DNA of 64,000 nt from assembly GCF_000346465.2 (NCBI RefSeq), contig NC_034012.1, forward strand, positions 15,686,259-15,750,258. Reading direction: 5' to 3'. Positions 37,480 to 48,667 of this stretch are shown piece after piece. Each line of letters begins with the position of its first letter. Position 1 is the stretch's first letter. The translations under genes and the position numbers were made by a program. Below the pieces are notes generated by a model that saw only the letters and a list, made by a program, of their open reading frames with translations, ran no database searches and was not told where the DNA came from. The DNA comes from Prunus persica. Taxonomy: Eukaryota > Streptophyta > Magnoliopsida > Rosales > Rosaceae.

Positions 37480-38255
37480 AATCCCAATTGAGCCCCCTCT
37501 GATGGGTAACTCATATGCTATTTAGGGATGGAGAAAAGGATGTAGGGTTTATCAGGTGAGAATAATTATTACCTTTGTCCAGAGATAGGTGAGGGGTATT
37601 TATAGGGGGAGAAGGAGGGACAAAGATACTTAAAGGAGGAGATATTTATCTTCCTTCCTCCTGGTGGGACTAGATTACATTAAATGGCCTGTTCTGATCA
37701 CCATGCTATCTGACAAGGATCATGTGGCAAAGCGACACATGGCTTTGGATGGGAGGCACATTAAATCCCTCTCCATCGCCAAGCGATCAGACGGATGGAA
37801 CGACTGACTTGACAGGGGTCTGAACATGCATGTACATCATTAATGCACCTCTGGTCATACAAGGCACCACGGTGGTCCGGTCAATGTTTGAATGCCGAAG
37901 CACTTATTCGCACTTTGTCCCGTCAGACCTTGGCTAGGAGGCCTTTTATCGATACTCGAAGCATCATATCTGATCGGGTTAGTATAAGGGCAACCTAGCC
38001 ATGAAATGGCCACTAGGCTCGGCTCACAGTGGTGGTATGATCCATTTAACAAAGATCATTCAAAAGGATGGTAAAAGAATACGCCTATGATGTTTACTAT
38101 ATACAAAGAATGAAGAGCAATATTTTAAGCATCGGTTAGCTCATCCATAAGGGATATCTCGTAGACATGGAGAATAATTTTCTGCTAAAAAAACCAAACA
38201 TAGAAACCACACTATGTCCCAAAGATACATGTGCCTGAGTAACCTTATATATATA
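37480..38255. other. Gene-free stretch
   Basis: Moderately GC-rich sequence, probably repeat-derived (for example GAGATAGGTGAGGGGTATTT at 37583), without conserved coding content. Confidence 0.45.
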
Positions 38256-39270
38256 TAGGGGCTGGATCCGTGGCATCATATTTTTGACACAAGTTTTGAC
38301 ACAATTTTTAGGCTATTAGGTTACTCTACTTTTAATGGTTGAGATTAAATCTGACATGAAAAATAATTTTAATGTTTTAAATAAACAATCATTAATTTTA
38401 TTTTCTCTCTCATAAAAATAAAATAAAATAATTTTCTCTCTCCTCCCTTTTTTCTTGGAAACGTAATCTCTTTTCTTGGTAGTATCCTTTTTTACTTGGT
38501 ATATACCTCTCTCTATCTCTTTCCTGGGATCAGGAAAAAAAAACCTCCATCTTTTTTCCCTCTCTCTCTCCAGTAACTGAAACCAACCTTATGAATTCTC
38601 TACTCCATTTTTATTCCATTTTCATTTTTCTTCAAACTAATACGTTTTGTTTTGTTATTTATGATTATATTGATATGACTTGAAATCTTCACTGTTCGGT
38701 TCGTTTTCTTAAAGAATTTCAGGTTTTACAAACGGAGAAAATAAAATATTGGAGTAGAGAATTCATACGGTTGGTTTGCAATTACTGGAGGGAGAGAGAG
38801 AGAGAGAGAAGATGGAGGTTTTTTTTTCTGATCCCAGGAAAGAGAGAGAGAGGTACATACCAAGTAAAAAACATTACTACCAAGAAAAGAGATTACGTCT
38901 CCAAGAAAAAAGGGAGGAGAGAGAAATTTATTTTATCTTATTTTTATGAGAGAGAAAATAAAATTAATGATTGTTTATTTAAAACAATAAAACTATTTGT
39001 GATGTCAGATTTAATCTCAACCATTAAAAGTAGAGTAATCTAGCAAAGGATCCACTAGTGTAGTGGTATGGAGTATTTACTCCCTCAGGCAAGGTCCTGA
39101 GTTCGAGTCCTAGCACCCGTATTGTGTGTGTGAGTTTAACATGCTATCGCCCCTTTCAATAGGAAATGTCCTCAAAAAAAAAAAAAAAAAAAAAAGGTAG
39201 AGTAATCTAATGGCCCAAAAATTGTGTCAAAACTTTTGTCAAAAATATGATGCCACGGATCCGCCCTCTA
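38256..39270. mobile_element. Foldback element with ~350-bp inverted arms
   Basis: Left arm about 38256-38606, right arm about 38751-39270, loop about 38607-38750. The outer ends match as TAGGGGCTGGATCCGTGGCA against TAGAGGGCGGATCCGTGGCA (complement), and the inner ends as GAATTCTCTACTCC against GGAGTAGAGAATTC. After removing the SINE and its duplication (167 bp), the right arm is about 353 bp against 351 bp for the left, so the arms pair over nearly their whole length. No coding content; the open frame from 38771 is low complexity. Confidence 0.9.
39043..39196 (+). mobile_element. tRNA-derived SINE, family 1
   Basis: 154 bp with an A-box-like TAGTGTAGTGGTATGGAG, a B-box GAGTTCGAGTCCTAGC, and a long 3' A-run. 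A perfect 13-bp target duplication GTAGAGTAATCTA flanks it (39030-39042 and 39197-39209). It interrupts the right arm of the foldback. A second copy is at 63746-63885. Confidence 0.92.
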
Positions 39271-39583
39271 TATGTATACAGCTTTCTGTATTTTTTTTTC
39301 CCTTCTTCTCAGAACACCTTGATCTACCATCTTTTTCACGTTCCTCCCCCTTTTCCCTTCTATATCTTTAATTAAAACTAAAACACATAGCGAAGCAAAC
39401 GACACGGAGGGCTGGCAAAGAATGAGTCTGAATGGCCTACTAAACCATATTCAGAACATTGGATACATGTGAACCGTGATCAAATTCTATAACTTATTAC
39501 ATTAGGAGGTAAAAACCTACAGGATCTAGTTACTTCTGTTTCTGGTGTAAATAAAAGCATGCCCTCTATGCCGATGCCATTTT
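39271..39583. other. Gene-free spacer
   Basis: About 300 bp between the foldback element and the solo LTR. No gene or repeat recognised. Confidence 0.5.
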
Positions 39584-40654
39584 TGATAGGACCCGACTCA
39601 AATTCCACTTTGGAATCTGAGCCGGACCCTATGCGTGTCCGACACCTGGCGAGTGTCAAGAACAAATGACCTAATTGCCCTTCCTTTCAAAACTTAACTT
39701 CATTTTAGGTTTGACTCCTACCAAAAATTCGGCAGAGTCTCCCCTGTAATTTGTTTTTTTCCCAAAATTTACACATGTCAACAAGCACTTAAATATATAC
39801 ACCAACTGCCAGTATACATATATAAATACGTTCCAACAGTTAAATACGTTCTAGGGCAATATCAGAGCAACTATACAGATCAATTTACAAGGAAGGTAAC
39901 AACTTGTGAACCAAGAACCCTACATCAAACTGAGGTAGTGCGGGAAGCGAAAACTGCCCTATGGTGGCTCACAGATGCATGTCTACTACTCTTAGTCCAA
40001 GCTAGCTGGACCTCTTGAAGGTCCCTCCTGCGAGTCTGCCTGGCCTCGGGTGCTTTGACTCGACGATCAATTCCACCTCTAAAGCCCTTGAACGAAGGTT
40101 TCTGTCTCTTGAAAACCTAAGTTATGGCGGCCGGAGATGGCCGAAATTGGCGTCGGGAGTTGCTGTTTCGAAACAGCCAGAAATGGCTCGGTTTTGGCTC
40201 TGTTTTCAATCGATTTCCTGGTTTAATTGCTTAGAATCATGGCTAGATATGGCTATGTATGAAAAGAGGAGAGAGAGAGAGATGAAGAGTTTGCAACTTG
40301 TGGCACTCGATTTGGTGGCTAGACGGAGGAGAAAACTGAGTTTGAAAATGGCTGTTCGTGATATTCTCGAAGGAGAAGAAAAATCTGGGTTTAAGAAATC
40401 TGAACTTCGAAACATTTACAATTATGCCACTGGACTTCTGTAGACCATATCTTCTTCGTTACAACTCTGATTTGAGCCCGCTACATGTCTGTGGACTCAT
40501 CTCGACGTGCTCTATGCAACGGTGAAATCGAAATTCCCAGATTCCTTTCTAATCAAAAAGTCAACTTTTCTCCAATAAATCATTCTAGGGGCAAAATTGT
40601 CTTTCCTTCTAATAAACTAATAATTAAATATTATTTAAGGACCGGGTTGTTACA
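39584..40654 (-). mobile_element. Solo LTR of the gypsy family at 5682
   Basis: From TGATAGGACCCGACTC to GGGTTGTTACA (minus strand TGTAAC to CTATCA). It shares long blocks with 5682-7206 but is about 450 bp shorter and has no adjoining polypurine tract or internal sequence. Flanks ATTTT and ATATT are a near match for a 5-bp target duplication. The open frame at 40015-40443 within it is not conserved in the other copy. Confidence 0.75.
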
Positions 40655-40665
40655 ATATTCCTTTA

Positions 40666-41145
40666 GGCCCCGTTTGGTTCATGGAATGAATTTGATGGGA
40701 AATCATTTCCCATGTCATTCCCCAAGGAATGGGAATGGAAGATTCCTTACCCACGTTTGGTAATGCTGGGAAAGTAATCAGAAAATATCACTTTATTTCC
40801 TTTTCCATGTTTGTTTTGAGTAGGAATGGAAAACAAAGTTTGCATAAATTTTCAATTATACCCATATTAAATCAAATAAAATAAAGAATGCATTTAATGA
40901 TATATTGTAATTCTAAATTGTTGATGGGGATAAAATGGTCATAAAAAACATGTATTTAATGTTAGCTCATTTTCTCAAACTTTCGCATGAGGAGGGAAAA
41001 CAAAATCCAAGTTGGGAGGATGACTTCACTTTCCCCCCTACTTTTCCATGAGCCGGGCAACGATTTCTCATACTTAGACTTATCAAACATGGGAAAGCAA
41101 TTGATTTTCTATTCCCAAGTCTCCTTTCCCATGAACCAAACGGGG
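40666..41145. mobile_element. Tourist-like MITE next to the P450 pseudogene
   Basis: Ends are inverted: left GGCCCCGTTTGGTTCATGG, right CCATGAACCAAACGGGG. The trinucleotide TTA flanks both sides (40663-40665, 41146-41148), the target duplication of PIF/Harbinger-derived MITEs. About 480 bp, non-coding, inserted 6 bp beyond the stop of the minus-strand P450. Confidence 0.8.
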
Positions 41146-41153
41146 TTATGGTC

Positions 41154-42955
41154 TTAAGCATTTGGCTCCGGATGATAAGGAGTAGGAATCAAGTGTAGTT
41201 CTTCCTTTTTTCTAACTGTGACGCCGAAAGTCTCGGTCATGTCCAAACCCTCTTGCTTCATTCCATTGGGGAGTTTCCAATCAAAATGGTACAGCAGTTG
41301 TGCAAGTGGAAGCTCAATATTTGGTATAGCAAACGTTATGCGCGGACATATCCTCCTTCCTGCTCCAAATGGGATAAATTCAAAATTAGTTCCCCTGAAA
41401 TCAACTGAACTATCAAGGAATCTCTCTGGACAAAATGTTTCCGCTTCAGTCAAATACTTAGAATCTCTTCCAATTGCCCATGCATTTACAATGACTTTGG
41501 TTTAAACAGGTATCCCATATCCATCAATCTCACAACTTTCACTACATTCTTTTGGAAGCAACAAAGGAATAGGAGGGTGTACTCTCAAAGTCTCTTTGAT
41601 TACTGCCTTTAAGAATTTCAATTCCTGAAGACGGTTTTCCTCGACATTGCCTTTTGTACAAAAGACCTGCCTCACCTCTGCTTGTGCCTTTCTCATCACT
41701 CTTGGTGTTTTCAGCATTTCTGACATTGCCCATTCCACTGTCGATGATGATGTTTCACTCCAAGCTGTGAAAATGTCCTGAAATAGAATACATGTATTTC
41801 AGTAGTAGGACCAAACATCATTTCTTGTACATGTTGCAAACAATTTTAGTTTAAACCAGTTCCTCCTTGTTAGGTTCTTTCTAAACCGATGTCATGCCCA
41901 TTCTTTCAACAGCAACTGAGGGGAATGTGTGTATGAAGTAGATTGAATGAAGAATACATAGAGTGAAGTGAATACATAGAGAAGTGCATTATTGGGTGCC
42001 TAAGTAAACTTCGTTAGTGGAAGTATGAAAAACTTGATGATAAATACATAAACATACTAACCAGGAGAACCGCTTTGATATTGTTCATTGTTAAAGGAAC
42101 TTCAAGCTCACCATGCTCCTGCAGATCCAAAAGGACACCTAATAGATCATTTGCTTTGTCCTTGCCTGTATTCTCAGCTTCCTCCTTGCTGGCTTTATGC
42201 TCTTTGACAATGTTGTCAAGTATCATGTCAATTTTCCTATGAATCTTCTCAAGTTTAGGCCTCAATCCCACTGATCACTTGACGTATTTTTATAGAAGGG
42301 AATACATCTGCAACCTTGAAACCTCCAGTTGCCTCTGCACCTTCCCTGACAGCTGTTATGAGCTCTTCTTGGACGTGGTCTTTGCATTTGTTATCAAAGG
42401 CCACTCTAGCAGTAATGCCATATGTCATGGAAAAGATTTTCTCGCCAAGGTTTATAGGCAATCCGATGTTTGAAGAAATAAATTTGAGTAAATCAGATAC
42501 CTCTTCATCCCTGATTGATTGGAATGAGTCTACCCGTTTCAAGTTTAGCAGCACAGATCCGCAAATTTTCCTCATCTGTCTCCAGTAATCTCCATAAGGT
42601 GCAAAAGCAATGCCAGAACCACCATAAGAGATGACATCCGGAGCAAGGAGGAGCAGCCTGTAAGAAAAGATGCTGTCATGAGTTCTCATAATCTCCTTGG
42701 CAGCTTCTGGTGCAGAGATCACAACAGCTGAAACTTCTCCCAATTGCAAGTGCATATGGGGGTCCATAGATCTCAGCCAAGTCTCTCAAGGCGTGATGGG
42801 GTAGAGAACCAACAAGTTGGTGCATATTTCCCTGGAGGTAGCTTTAAATTGGAATTCTTGGTTCTGTGTCCCTTGCATATCTTCAATACCATGAAGATAA
42901 AGAGGAAGATGGTGAAGAGGGTAGGGAAGGATCCAGTGGGAAATTGAAACTCCAT
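41154..42955 (-). pseudogene. Cytochrome P450, CYP71D-type paralogue, inactivated
   Basis: Exon 1 about 42955-42062, exon 2 41777-41154. It is closely related in layout and sequence to the intact P450 at 32008-34239. Lesions read directly: about 22 bp missing right after LPPG, where PWKLPFIG should follow (near 42838); an extra C near 42762, between the IYGP and MHLQLGEV segments; an extra G near 42262, between ISGI and RPKLEKIH; an in-frame TAA in GIPV*TKVIV (about 41502). Key residues also changed: the I-helix reads TAWSETSS (Trp for the invariant Gly) and the heme loop [10 protein letters not shown] (Arg for the final Gly). The K-helix ETLRVHPPIP and the Cys ligand remain. A MITE sits just past the stop. 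Certainly non-functional as a P450. Confidence 0.92.
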
Positions 42956-43746
42956 GTAGAAAATGTAGAGAAAGGAGAGAAGAATTTATCAAACGTGACT
43001 CTGCAACTAATGTTTTATACATGTTCAGGATTATAGAAGATGCTTCATGCAAGATTCTGTTTTGACTTTTAGTTCTGTACTTTGCCTGTGTGATTGAAAA
43101 TGGACAGAAGGTAAAATAAAAATAAAAACCTACGACTGATAACCATTTTTTTACTTTTTTGGATAATGGTCTGTGAAATGAGCAATAAAACTCCAAACAG
43201 TAAAATGTGATGGGGAGGAACTTGCAGCTCCTTCTCATCTCTTGGCCACTTGCATACTTAAGGCCAACACATTTGGTTTCTCAAACATATTCTTTCTGAA
43301 TGTTAGTCTTTTACTGGGAAATTAAAACACAGATTTTGTTATGTCTATAGCTGGCACATTTGAAGAAGAAAAAAAAAAATAGAAACCACATTGTCCCAAA
43401 ACACATATGTTGTTGTTATATCCATAGAACACAGATGTTGTAAAGATCAAACCAGCCATCACAGATTCACAAGTAAAAATACTACTTCAAACCTTCATAT
43501 CCATAAGAGAAAATATTCTCAACATCTTAACATGATACAAACAGTACATAAAATCACAAGAAGCCCAGCAACACAAACCAACAGCTGCTTCAACATAACT
43601 TACCAGCTTCAAGGCACTCTGTTTGCTTATTAGGAGAACTTGAGTTCTCACTTAAAGCACAAACAGAAACAAGCCCCCAAATACACAAAACCAACTAATT
43701 GAAAATTCAACAGGCCCAACAACCTAAAATGAGAAGAAACAGGCCT
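42956..43746. other. Intergenic between P450 pseudogene and SERAT gene
   Basis: About 790 bp, AT-rich, holding the former promoter of the P450 and the 3' UTR of the serine acetyltransferase. No further gene seen. Confidence 0.6.
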
Positions 43747-44781
43747 CTAAATAACATAATCAGACCACTCAGACATGTTGTAAGTATGGTCCATGGTGTA
43801 ACTAGGAATCTTGTCGTGCTTGATTGGATTTTCTTTCCCTCCAAGCAGCCTAGCTGGGTTCCCAACTGCAGTAGTCCTTGGAGGCACTTCCTTTAGAACC
43901 ACAGAACAAGCCCCAATCTTTGCCCCTTCACCAATTTTGATGTTCCCCAAAATACAAGTCCCTGCCCCAATAAGCACCCCATCACCAATCTTTGGGTGCC
44001 TGTCCCCTGAGGCCTTTCCAGTCCCTCCCAAGGTCACATTGTGCAAAATTGACACATTGTTTCCGATCACCGCCGTCTCGCCGACAACAACTCCAGTAGC
44101 GTGATCGAGCAAAATCCCATGTCCGATTTTCGCCCCGGGATGAATATCCACAGCAAAAACCTCAGATACCCTGTTCTGGATCAACAAGGCCAAGACCGTC
44201 CTGCCCTGTGACCACAATTTATGTGCAATCCTATGCGATTGGCATGCAAGGAAACCCTTGAAATTCAAGAAACAGTGAGTATAGCTTACGCAAGCTGGGT
44301 CCCTCTCTTTCACTGCCCTTAGATCATCCTTCACGGCCTTGATGACTTCTTGATCCTCTGTGAGCACCCCCATGAAAATATCAACTAGAGTACCAAGAGA
44401 GAGACTAGAATTGCTCAGTTTGACAGACAGATGATTGGCTAAGGCACTTTCTAGAGATGCATGTGCCAAAATTGAAGCGTAAATGAAATTTGACAACATG
44501 GGTTCTTGATTAATATCTGCCCGAGCTTCATCTTGCATTTTCAGCCATAGCCCATCGCCCTTGTCTTCATCTTGCTCAAGATCGTCCAGGATTCTGCGTG
44601 TATGTGTGGTTTTTGTGCGATTCTGGCAAATGGGTAGGCAAGAAACTTGATCTGAGAAATTGCCACGGCAGAATCTCATGAACTGGTACGGATCTTCGTC
44701 CGTTTTGGACCTGTTTGGATCCCGAGAAAGTGGCTTGTTTTGGGGTGAGCCAGTTCTTGAAGTGTCAATACAGGCAGCCAT
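43747..44781 (-). CDS. Serine acetyltransferase (SERAT2-like), intact
   Basis: Makes O-acetylserine from serine and acetyl-CoA, the committed step of cysteine synthesis, and binds O-acetylserine (thiol) lyase in the cysteine synthase complex. Intronless. I choose the ATG at 44781 (MAACIDTSRTG, as in plant SERAT2 proteins), giving 344 residues. An in-frame ATG at 44934 would add 51 residues, but a strong TATATAAGG lies inside that extension. An alpha-helical N-terminal domain precedes a left-handed beta-helix of hexapeptide repeats (from about residue 210). The catalytic Asp-His pair is in LLDHATGVVVGET (His227). It ends MSEWSDYVI, the C-terminal tail whose final Ile inserts into the lyase active site. 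The stretch before residue 80 is consistent with a plastid or mitochondrial presequence, which I cannot distinguish. Paralogue at 56005. Confidence 0.93.
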   Translation of the reverse strand: MAACIDTSRTGSPQNKPLSRDPNRSKTDEDPYQFMRFCRGNFSDQVSCLPICQNRTKTTHTRRILDDLEQDEDKGDGLWLKMQDEARADINQEPMLSNFIYASILAHASLESALANHLSVKLSNSSLSLGTLVDIFMGVLTEDQEVIKAVKDDLRAVKERDPACVSYTHCFLNFKGFLACQSHRIAHKLWSQGRTVLALLIQNRVSEVFAVDIHPGAKIGHGILLDHATGVVVGETAVIGNNVSILHNVTLGGTGKASGDRHPKIGDGVLIGAGTCILGNIKIGEGAKIGACSVVLKEVPPRTTAVGNPARLLGGKENPIKHDKIPSYTMDHTYNMSEWSDYVI

Positions 44782-44897
44782 GGGATTCAAGATTGCTTGC
44801 TGTTTGGGAAGTGAGGAAATGGGTGAAAGAAATTGAAAATTTGTGTGGACAGAGGAGTTGGGTGAGAGAAGTTTCTGGTTAGAGAGAAAAGGGGAAG

Positions 44898-44912
44898 CCT
44901 TATATAGGCTTC
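44898..44912 (-). promoter_or_regulatory. Probable TATA box of the SERAT gene
   Basis: The minus strand reads AGCCTATATAAGGC, about 125 bp before the chosen ATG. Between it and that ATG lies a pyrimidine-rich leader (TTCTCTCACCCAACTCCTCT and similar) with no other ATG. This argues that the longer open frame starting at 44934 is not the real protein start. Confidence 0.65.
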
Positions 44913-44934
44913 GAGCTACGGCCAGACCTTTCAT

Positions 44935-45885
44935 GGAAAATCAGAGATTTTCTCGCGAAAGTCGGAAGAAATATAATAAACAGATAAAACAAAATGAAAG
45001 AAATAACTGGATTGTGTGGAGGCTCAGTGGAGAAGGCCTGGTCTTAAGGCAGCATTCTCTATAATTTATAGAGTCACTGTCTCTGCAGAACACGTCAGGT
45101 CATTCGTGTATGGCTTGCAATCTCACATACATCTAATCTTGTGTACTGTCTTTTTTCTTTCTTTCTGTAGTGGGTCATTACTTTTTCATTTTGGTTAGGT
45201 TCAAGTTTTTTTTTTTTTTTTTTTTTTTTAATCTAACAAGGACGAAATTGCAAGAAAAAGTCCTAACGGCTAGAAATCTAAAAATGAAAAGATCAAAGGT
45301 GATCGTACAAATATGATTCTATGGAGAAAATTAGTCATAAAATTCCTAGTTTTTGCACCACAAGGTTATCTGCTTTCTATTTAAGATTTCCAATTTGGGT
45401 ACCATCAATAAGAGCAAATAGCTTTATTGATCAAAATAGGTCAGATGTAGTTTGTATAATGGGAGGGGTAAGTTATATTTTGAAAATAAATAAATAAAGA
45501 GCTTATTTTTCCACCCCTATTTTCTCCATTTACATTCTCTTTTGCTTTTTAATACTTTTTAATCAATTTTGTTCTTTTTGTTCTTTCTTTTTCCTATTAT
45601 ACCCTCATCCTTTATTAATTTAGGGTTTATGACTCAAGGAAATCCTTGCAGTAGTTAACTAGGTGGAACAAGGGCTCCTAGTGAGGCTCAAGAAAATCAT
45701 TGTCGGAAGAGGTGGAGTTGCAGGGGCTCACTCTTGAAAAGTATAGGTGCTGTGAACGAACTGTTTATCTTAGTTTGGATCTTGCTGAGGTGAGGGCTCA
45801 CTCTAGAAAAGTACAGGTGTTGTGAATAGGCCGGTTACCTTGGCGAGATGGTTATCTTGGCTTGGATCTCCCTAAGGTGGAGATT
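44935..45885. other. Gene-free stretch upstream of SERAT
   Basis: Holds a T-run (45207-45230) and, at 45690-45860, two imperfect direct copies of GGGCTCACTCTnGAAAAGTA followed by CAGGTGnTGTGAA-like sequence. No gene. Confidence 0.5.
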
Positions 45886-45887
45886 GT

Positions 45888-46555
45888 TAGTGTATATGGC
45901 TCGATACAAGCCATGATGTGTAAATTTCACATCGGAAAATACAACAATAATCTACAGTTCAAATATAGGTGATCCATCCTAATTGCATTGAAGCCTTTTG
46001 TGATACAACCCCATACCTAAAAGTCTATCCTTTCTAAGTGATTAAGGTGGGGATAATATTAGTGCATGGTTTGAAAGGATAATAGACTCTTATTGAGCCT
46101 GACGGATTTTTATTTTTATTTTTATTTTTTCGATAAACAAGTTTAGCTTGAAATGATTCATATGCACATACGAATATCATGAACCTACCCATTTTATTAT
46201 CTATAACTTCTTTTTTCTTTATCAAAAATGCAAATTCATTATGCAACCAACACATCCAAAAAAACCAAGCTGGTAAAGAAAACAAAACCAACAACCTCAA
46301 AAAGACGAATAAAAGCCGCACAAACTACTATAAAATCCTTCAATAAAACTAAGCATGATCCCAACTCAATCCCACAAAACCAAAAACAACCAAAACCTTT
46401 AAACAACTAATAAGCCTATAATAAAGTCATTGATATTTTTGTCTCTTTTTTGGTGAATTTCAGTTTATCAATCTTAAGGTTAACGTTTTTTTTTTTTTTT
46501 TCCATTTACATTCTTTCGTGCTTCCGTACCACATCAAGTGGTATTAGAGCCAAAA
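45888..46555 (+). mobile_element. Probable LTR remnant with primer-binding site
   Basis: The segment starts TGTTAGTGTATATGGC and includes CACATCGGAAAATAC, a motif common near plant LTR starts. It ends before TGGTATTAGAGCCAAAAC (46538-46555), one mismatch from the usual initiator-Met primer-binding site TGGTATCAGAGCC. No internal genes follow. The exact LTR end is uncertain. Confidence 0.5.
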
Positions 46556-48061
46556 CAGAAACAAACATTAATCATAATATTGTTAAATGGAAAACAAACG
46601 TGAACCCTAAAATTGATAAATTGGAATCCACCATAAAAGCACTAGCAGATCCAATCAAAGACAACTGTGGGCAGCTGCCCACACTTTTAAAAAAAGCTTC
46701 AGCCGTATAATCCCACCTAAATTCACAATTTTTAATTATTTTTAGGTTCTTTTCAAGTGAAGCCCCCATATGGCCAATTCAATACATACACTTTAAGCCC
46801 AAAGCTTATATTAAAGAAGAAAAATCCTAAATTCTATATTAAAAAAGAAGAATAGAGATCCCACCAAGTTCACTCATTCCGTAATTTTGTGGAGAACCTA
46901 GTTGTTAAACTCGTTATTTGACAAAATTCTATAGCCCAACAAATCAAGCTCGCTACTTCAATTGATTTTACAGGTTAGTACTAAGTTGTTTTTCACAAAC
47001 TAAATTCATTATATTCTTATTTATATGCAACGTTTTTAGAATATGAAAAGTTGTTGAGGACAATTGTAAATTTACTTATTAGACAATGCTATTAATATTC
47101 AAAGTTTGAAATATTTTTTGTTTAATTATATATTGGTTGAATTTTTAAACCCCCAGATGAACGAAAGTCTGGGTTCTCCACTACATAAAAGAGTAAATAA
47201 TCTCAATGATTTTATTATTAAAATAAATTTGGCTTAAATAGAAAACATAAAAATCCTAAAATCTTAGGATTTTACCAATTTTGAACCAATTAACTACCTT
47301 GTTCAATGTGATTCTGCCACTGATTGTAATACATGCACATGATATTATTGATACACTCACATAGTGATGTATATTTCTTATTGCTATATTTAAAAGAATA
47401 AACTTCTCGAACACTCATTTTGAACACACATGAATTAGTACCACAACGTCAAAAATTATAGTTATAAAGAAAAGTTATTCATTTTGTAAGCTATGGTTAG
47501 CAATTGTAAATATAATAATTAAGAGCATTTATTCTGCATTCCTTTTTTCTTCCTTTTCCAGTTATCATCTCTTTAGTTGGCTAAGAGAATTAATTAGATG
47601 TTAATCCAACTAACTTTAGTCTGCATTAAGAATATAATTATGTCGTTTTCAGAGTTGTACACGAAAAAGAAATAAATATTTAAAAAACGAATTTTTCATA
47701 CGTAATGGGTTACATAACCATAAACAGTGAAGAAGTATTAAAGAAAGGTTGATGAATGATTCCTTCTGCCGTGGAAGTAAAGGAGACCCAGGAGCGACGA
47801 ATCACCTACGGTCAAACGCAGCCTTGAAAGTCCTAAGCCAACTTGCTTTTGTGAAGCGCAACTTCATCCCACACGTCAGAGTCTCCTTCAATCACTTTTA
47901 CTCACTTCCTCTAGCAAGACACCACGTGTCCTTCTCCAGACCTGTGATTAGCATTTCGAAGAAAATCAACCACAAGATTTGCACGCGCTATTGTTTTGTT
48001 TTGTTTTTCTTTTATTTTGGAATTGTTTATGGGAACACCCATCCCTCTGTCTCTCTCACTC
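46556..48061. other. Gene-free AT-rich stretch
   Basis: About 1.5 kb of AT-rich DNA. No recognisable coding region; the 105-codon frame at 47749 has no domain and ends inside the target site of the next MITE. Confidence 0.5.
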
Positions 48062-48071
48062 ACTAATCACT

Positions 48072-48657
48072 AGGGGTGGGCACTCAAACCGGCGAACCGG
48101 AAATCCAAACCAAACCGCACCGAACCAAACCGGAAAAAAACCGAGTTGACCAAAAAGTCAAAAACCGGTCAAAAACCGAACCGGACCGGTTTGGACCTGT
48201 TCCGGATCCGGTTCCATGTCTTCAAAAACCGAACCGGGCCGAACCGAACCGGTGAAACTAAAAAAATATATAATTTCAATATATATATTTATATTTAATG
48301 CTATATTTTTAATTTCACTAAAAAAACATAATATTTATCCAAGTTCAATGTCAAAATATCTCTATTTTCTCACTTTAATATTTATTTTTTATATGAAATT
48401 GAATAATTTGTTAATTTTCAAGTAAAAAATAATATTTTAGTTGAGAATTGTATTAAAAAGTAATTTTAAAAAATAATTTTTATAATCCGGTTCAAAACCG
48501 AACTGGAACCGGAACCGGACCGAAACCGGTTCAAACCGAACCGGACAGTTTTTGAAATTTTTTTATTAAAACTGAACCGAACCAAACCGGATGAATAGTA
48601 TTGGATCGGTTCTAATTTGAGGTAAAAACCGGTCCAAACCGAACCATGCCCACCCCT
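48072..48657. mobile_element. Mutator-type MITE with perfect target duplication
   Basis: 586 bp between AGGGGTGGGC and GCCCACCCCT, perfect 10-bp inverted ends. The ends continue as long imperfect inverted repeats rich in AACCGG and ACCGAAC motifs. It is flanked by identical 10-bp repeats ACTAATCACT (48062-48071 and 48658-48667). A 9-10 bp duplication points to Mutator-like transposase. Confidence 0.9.
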
Positions 48658-48667
48658 ACTAATCACT

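Noticed and set aside
38771..39043. 90-codon frame rich in Arg and Glu
   Set aside because: Produced by GA repeats in the arm of the foldback; low complexity.
40015..40443. 142-codon plus-strand frame
   Set aside because: Lies inside the solo LTR; no recognisable domain and not conserved in the other LTR copy.
43811..44104. Plus-strand frame of 97 codons opposite the SERAT gene, with a similar one at 56033-56323
   Set aside because: Both are antisense shadows of the same conserved SERAT coding region, which explains their similarity.
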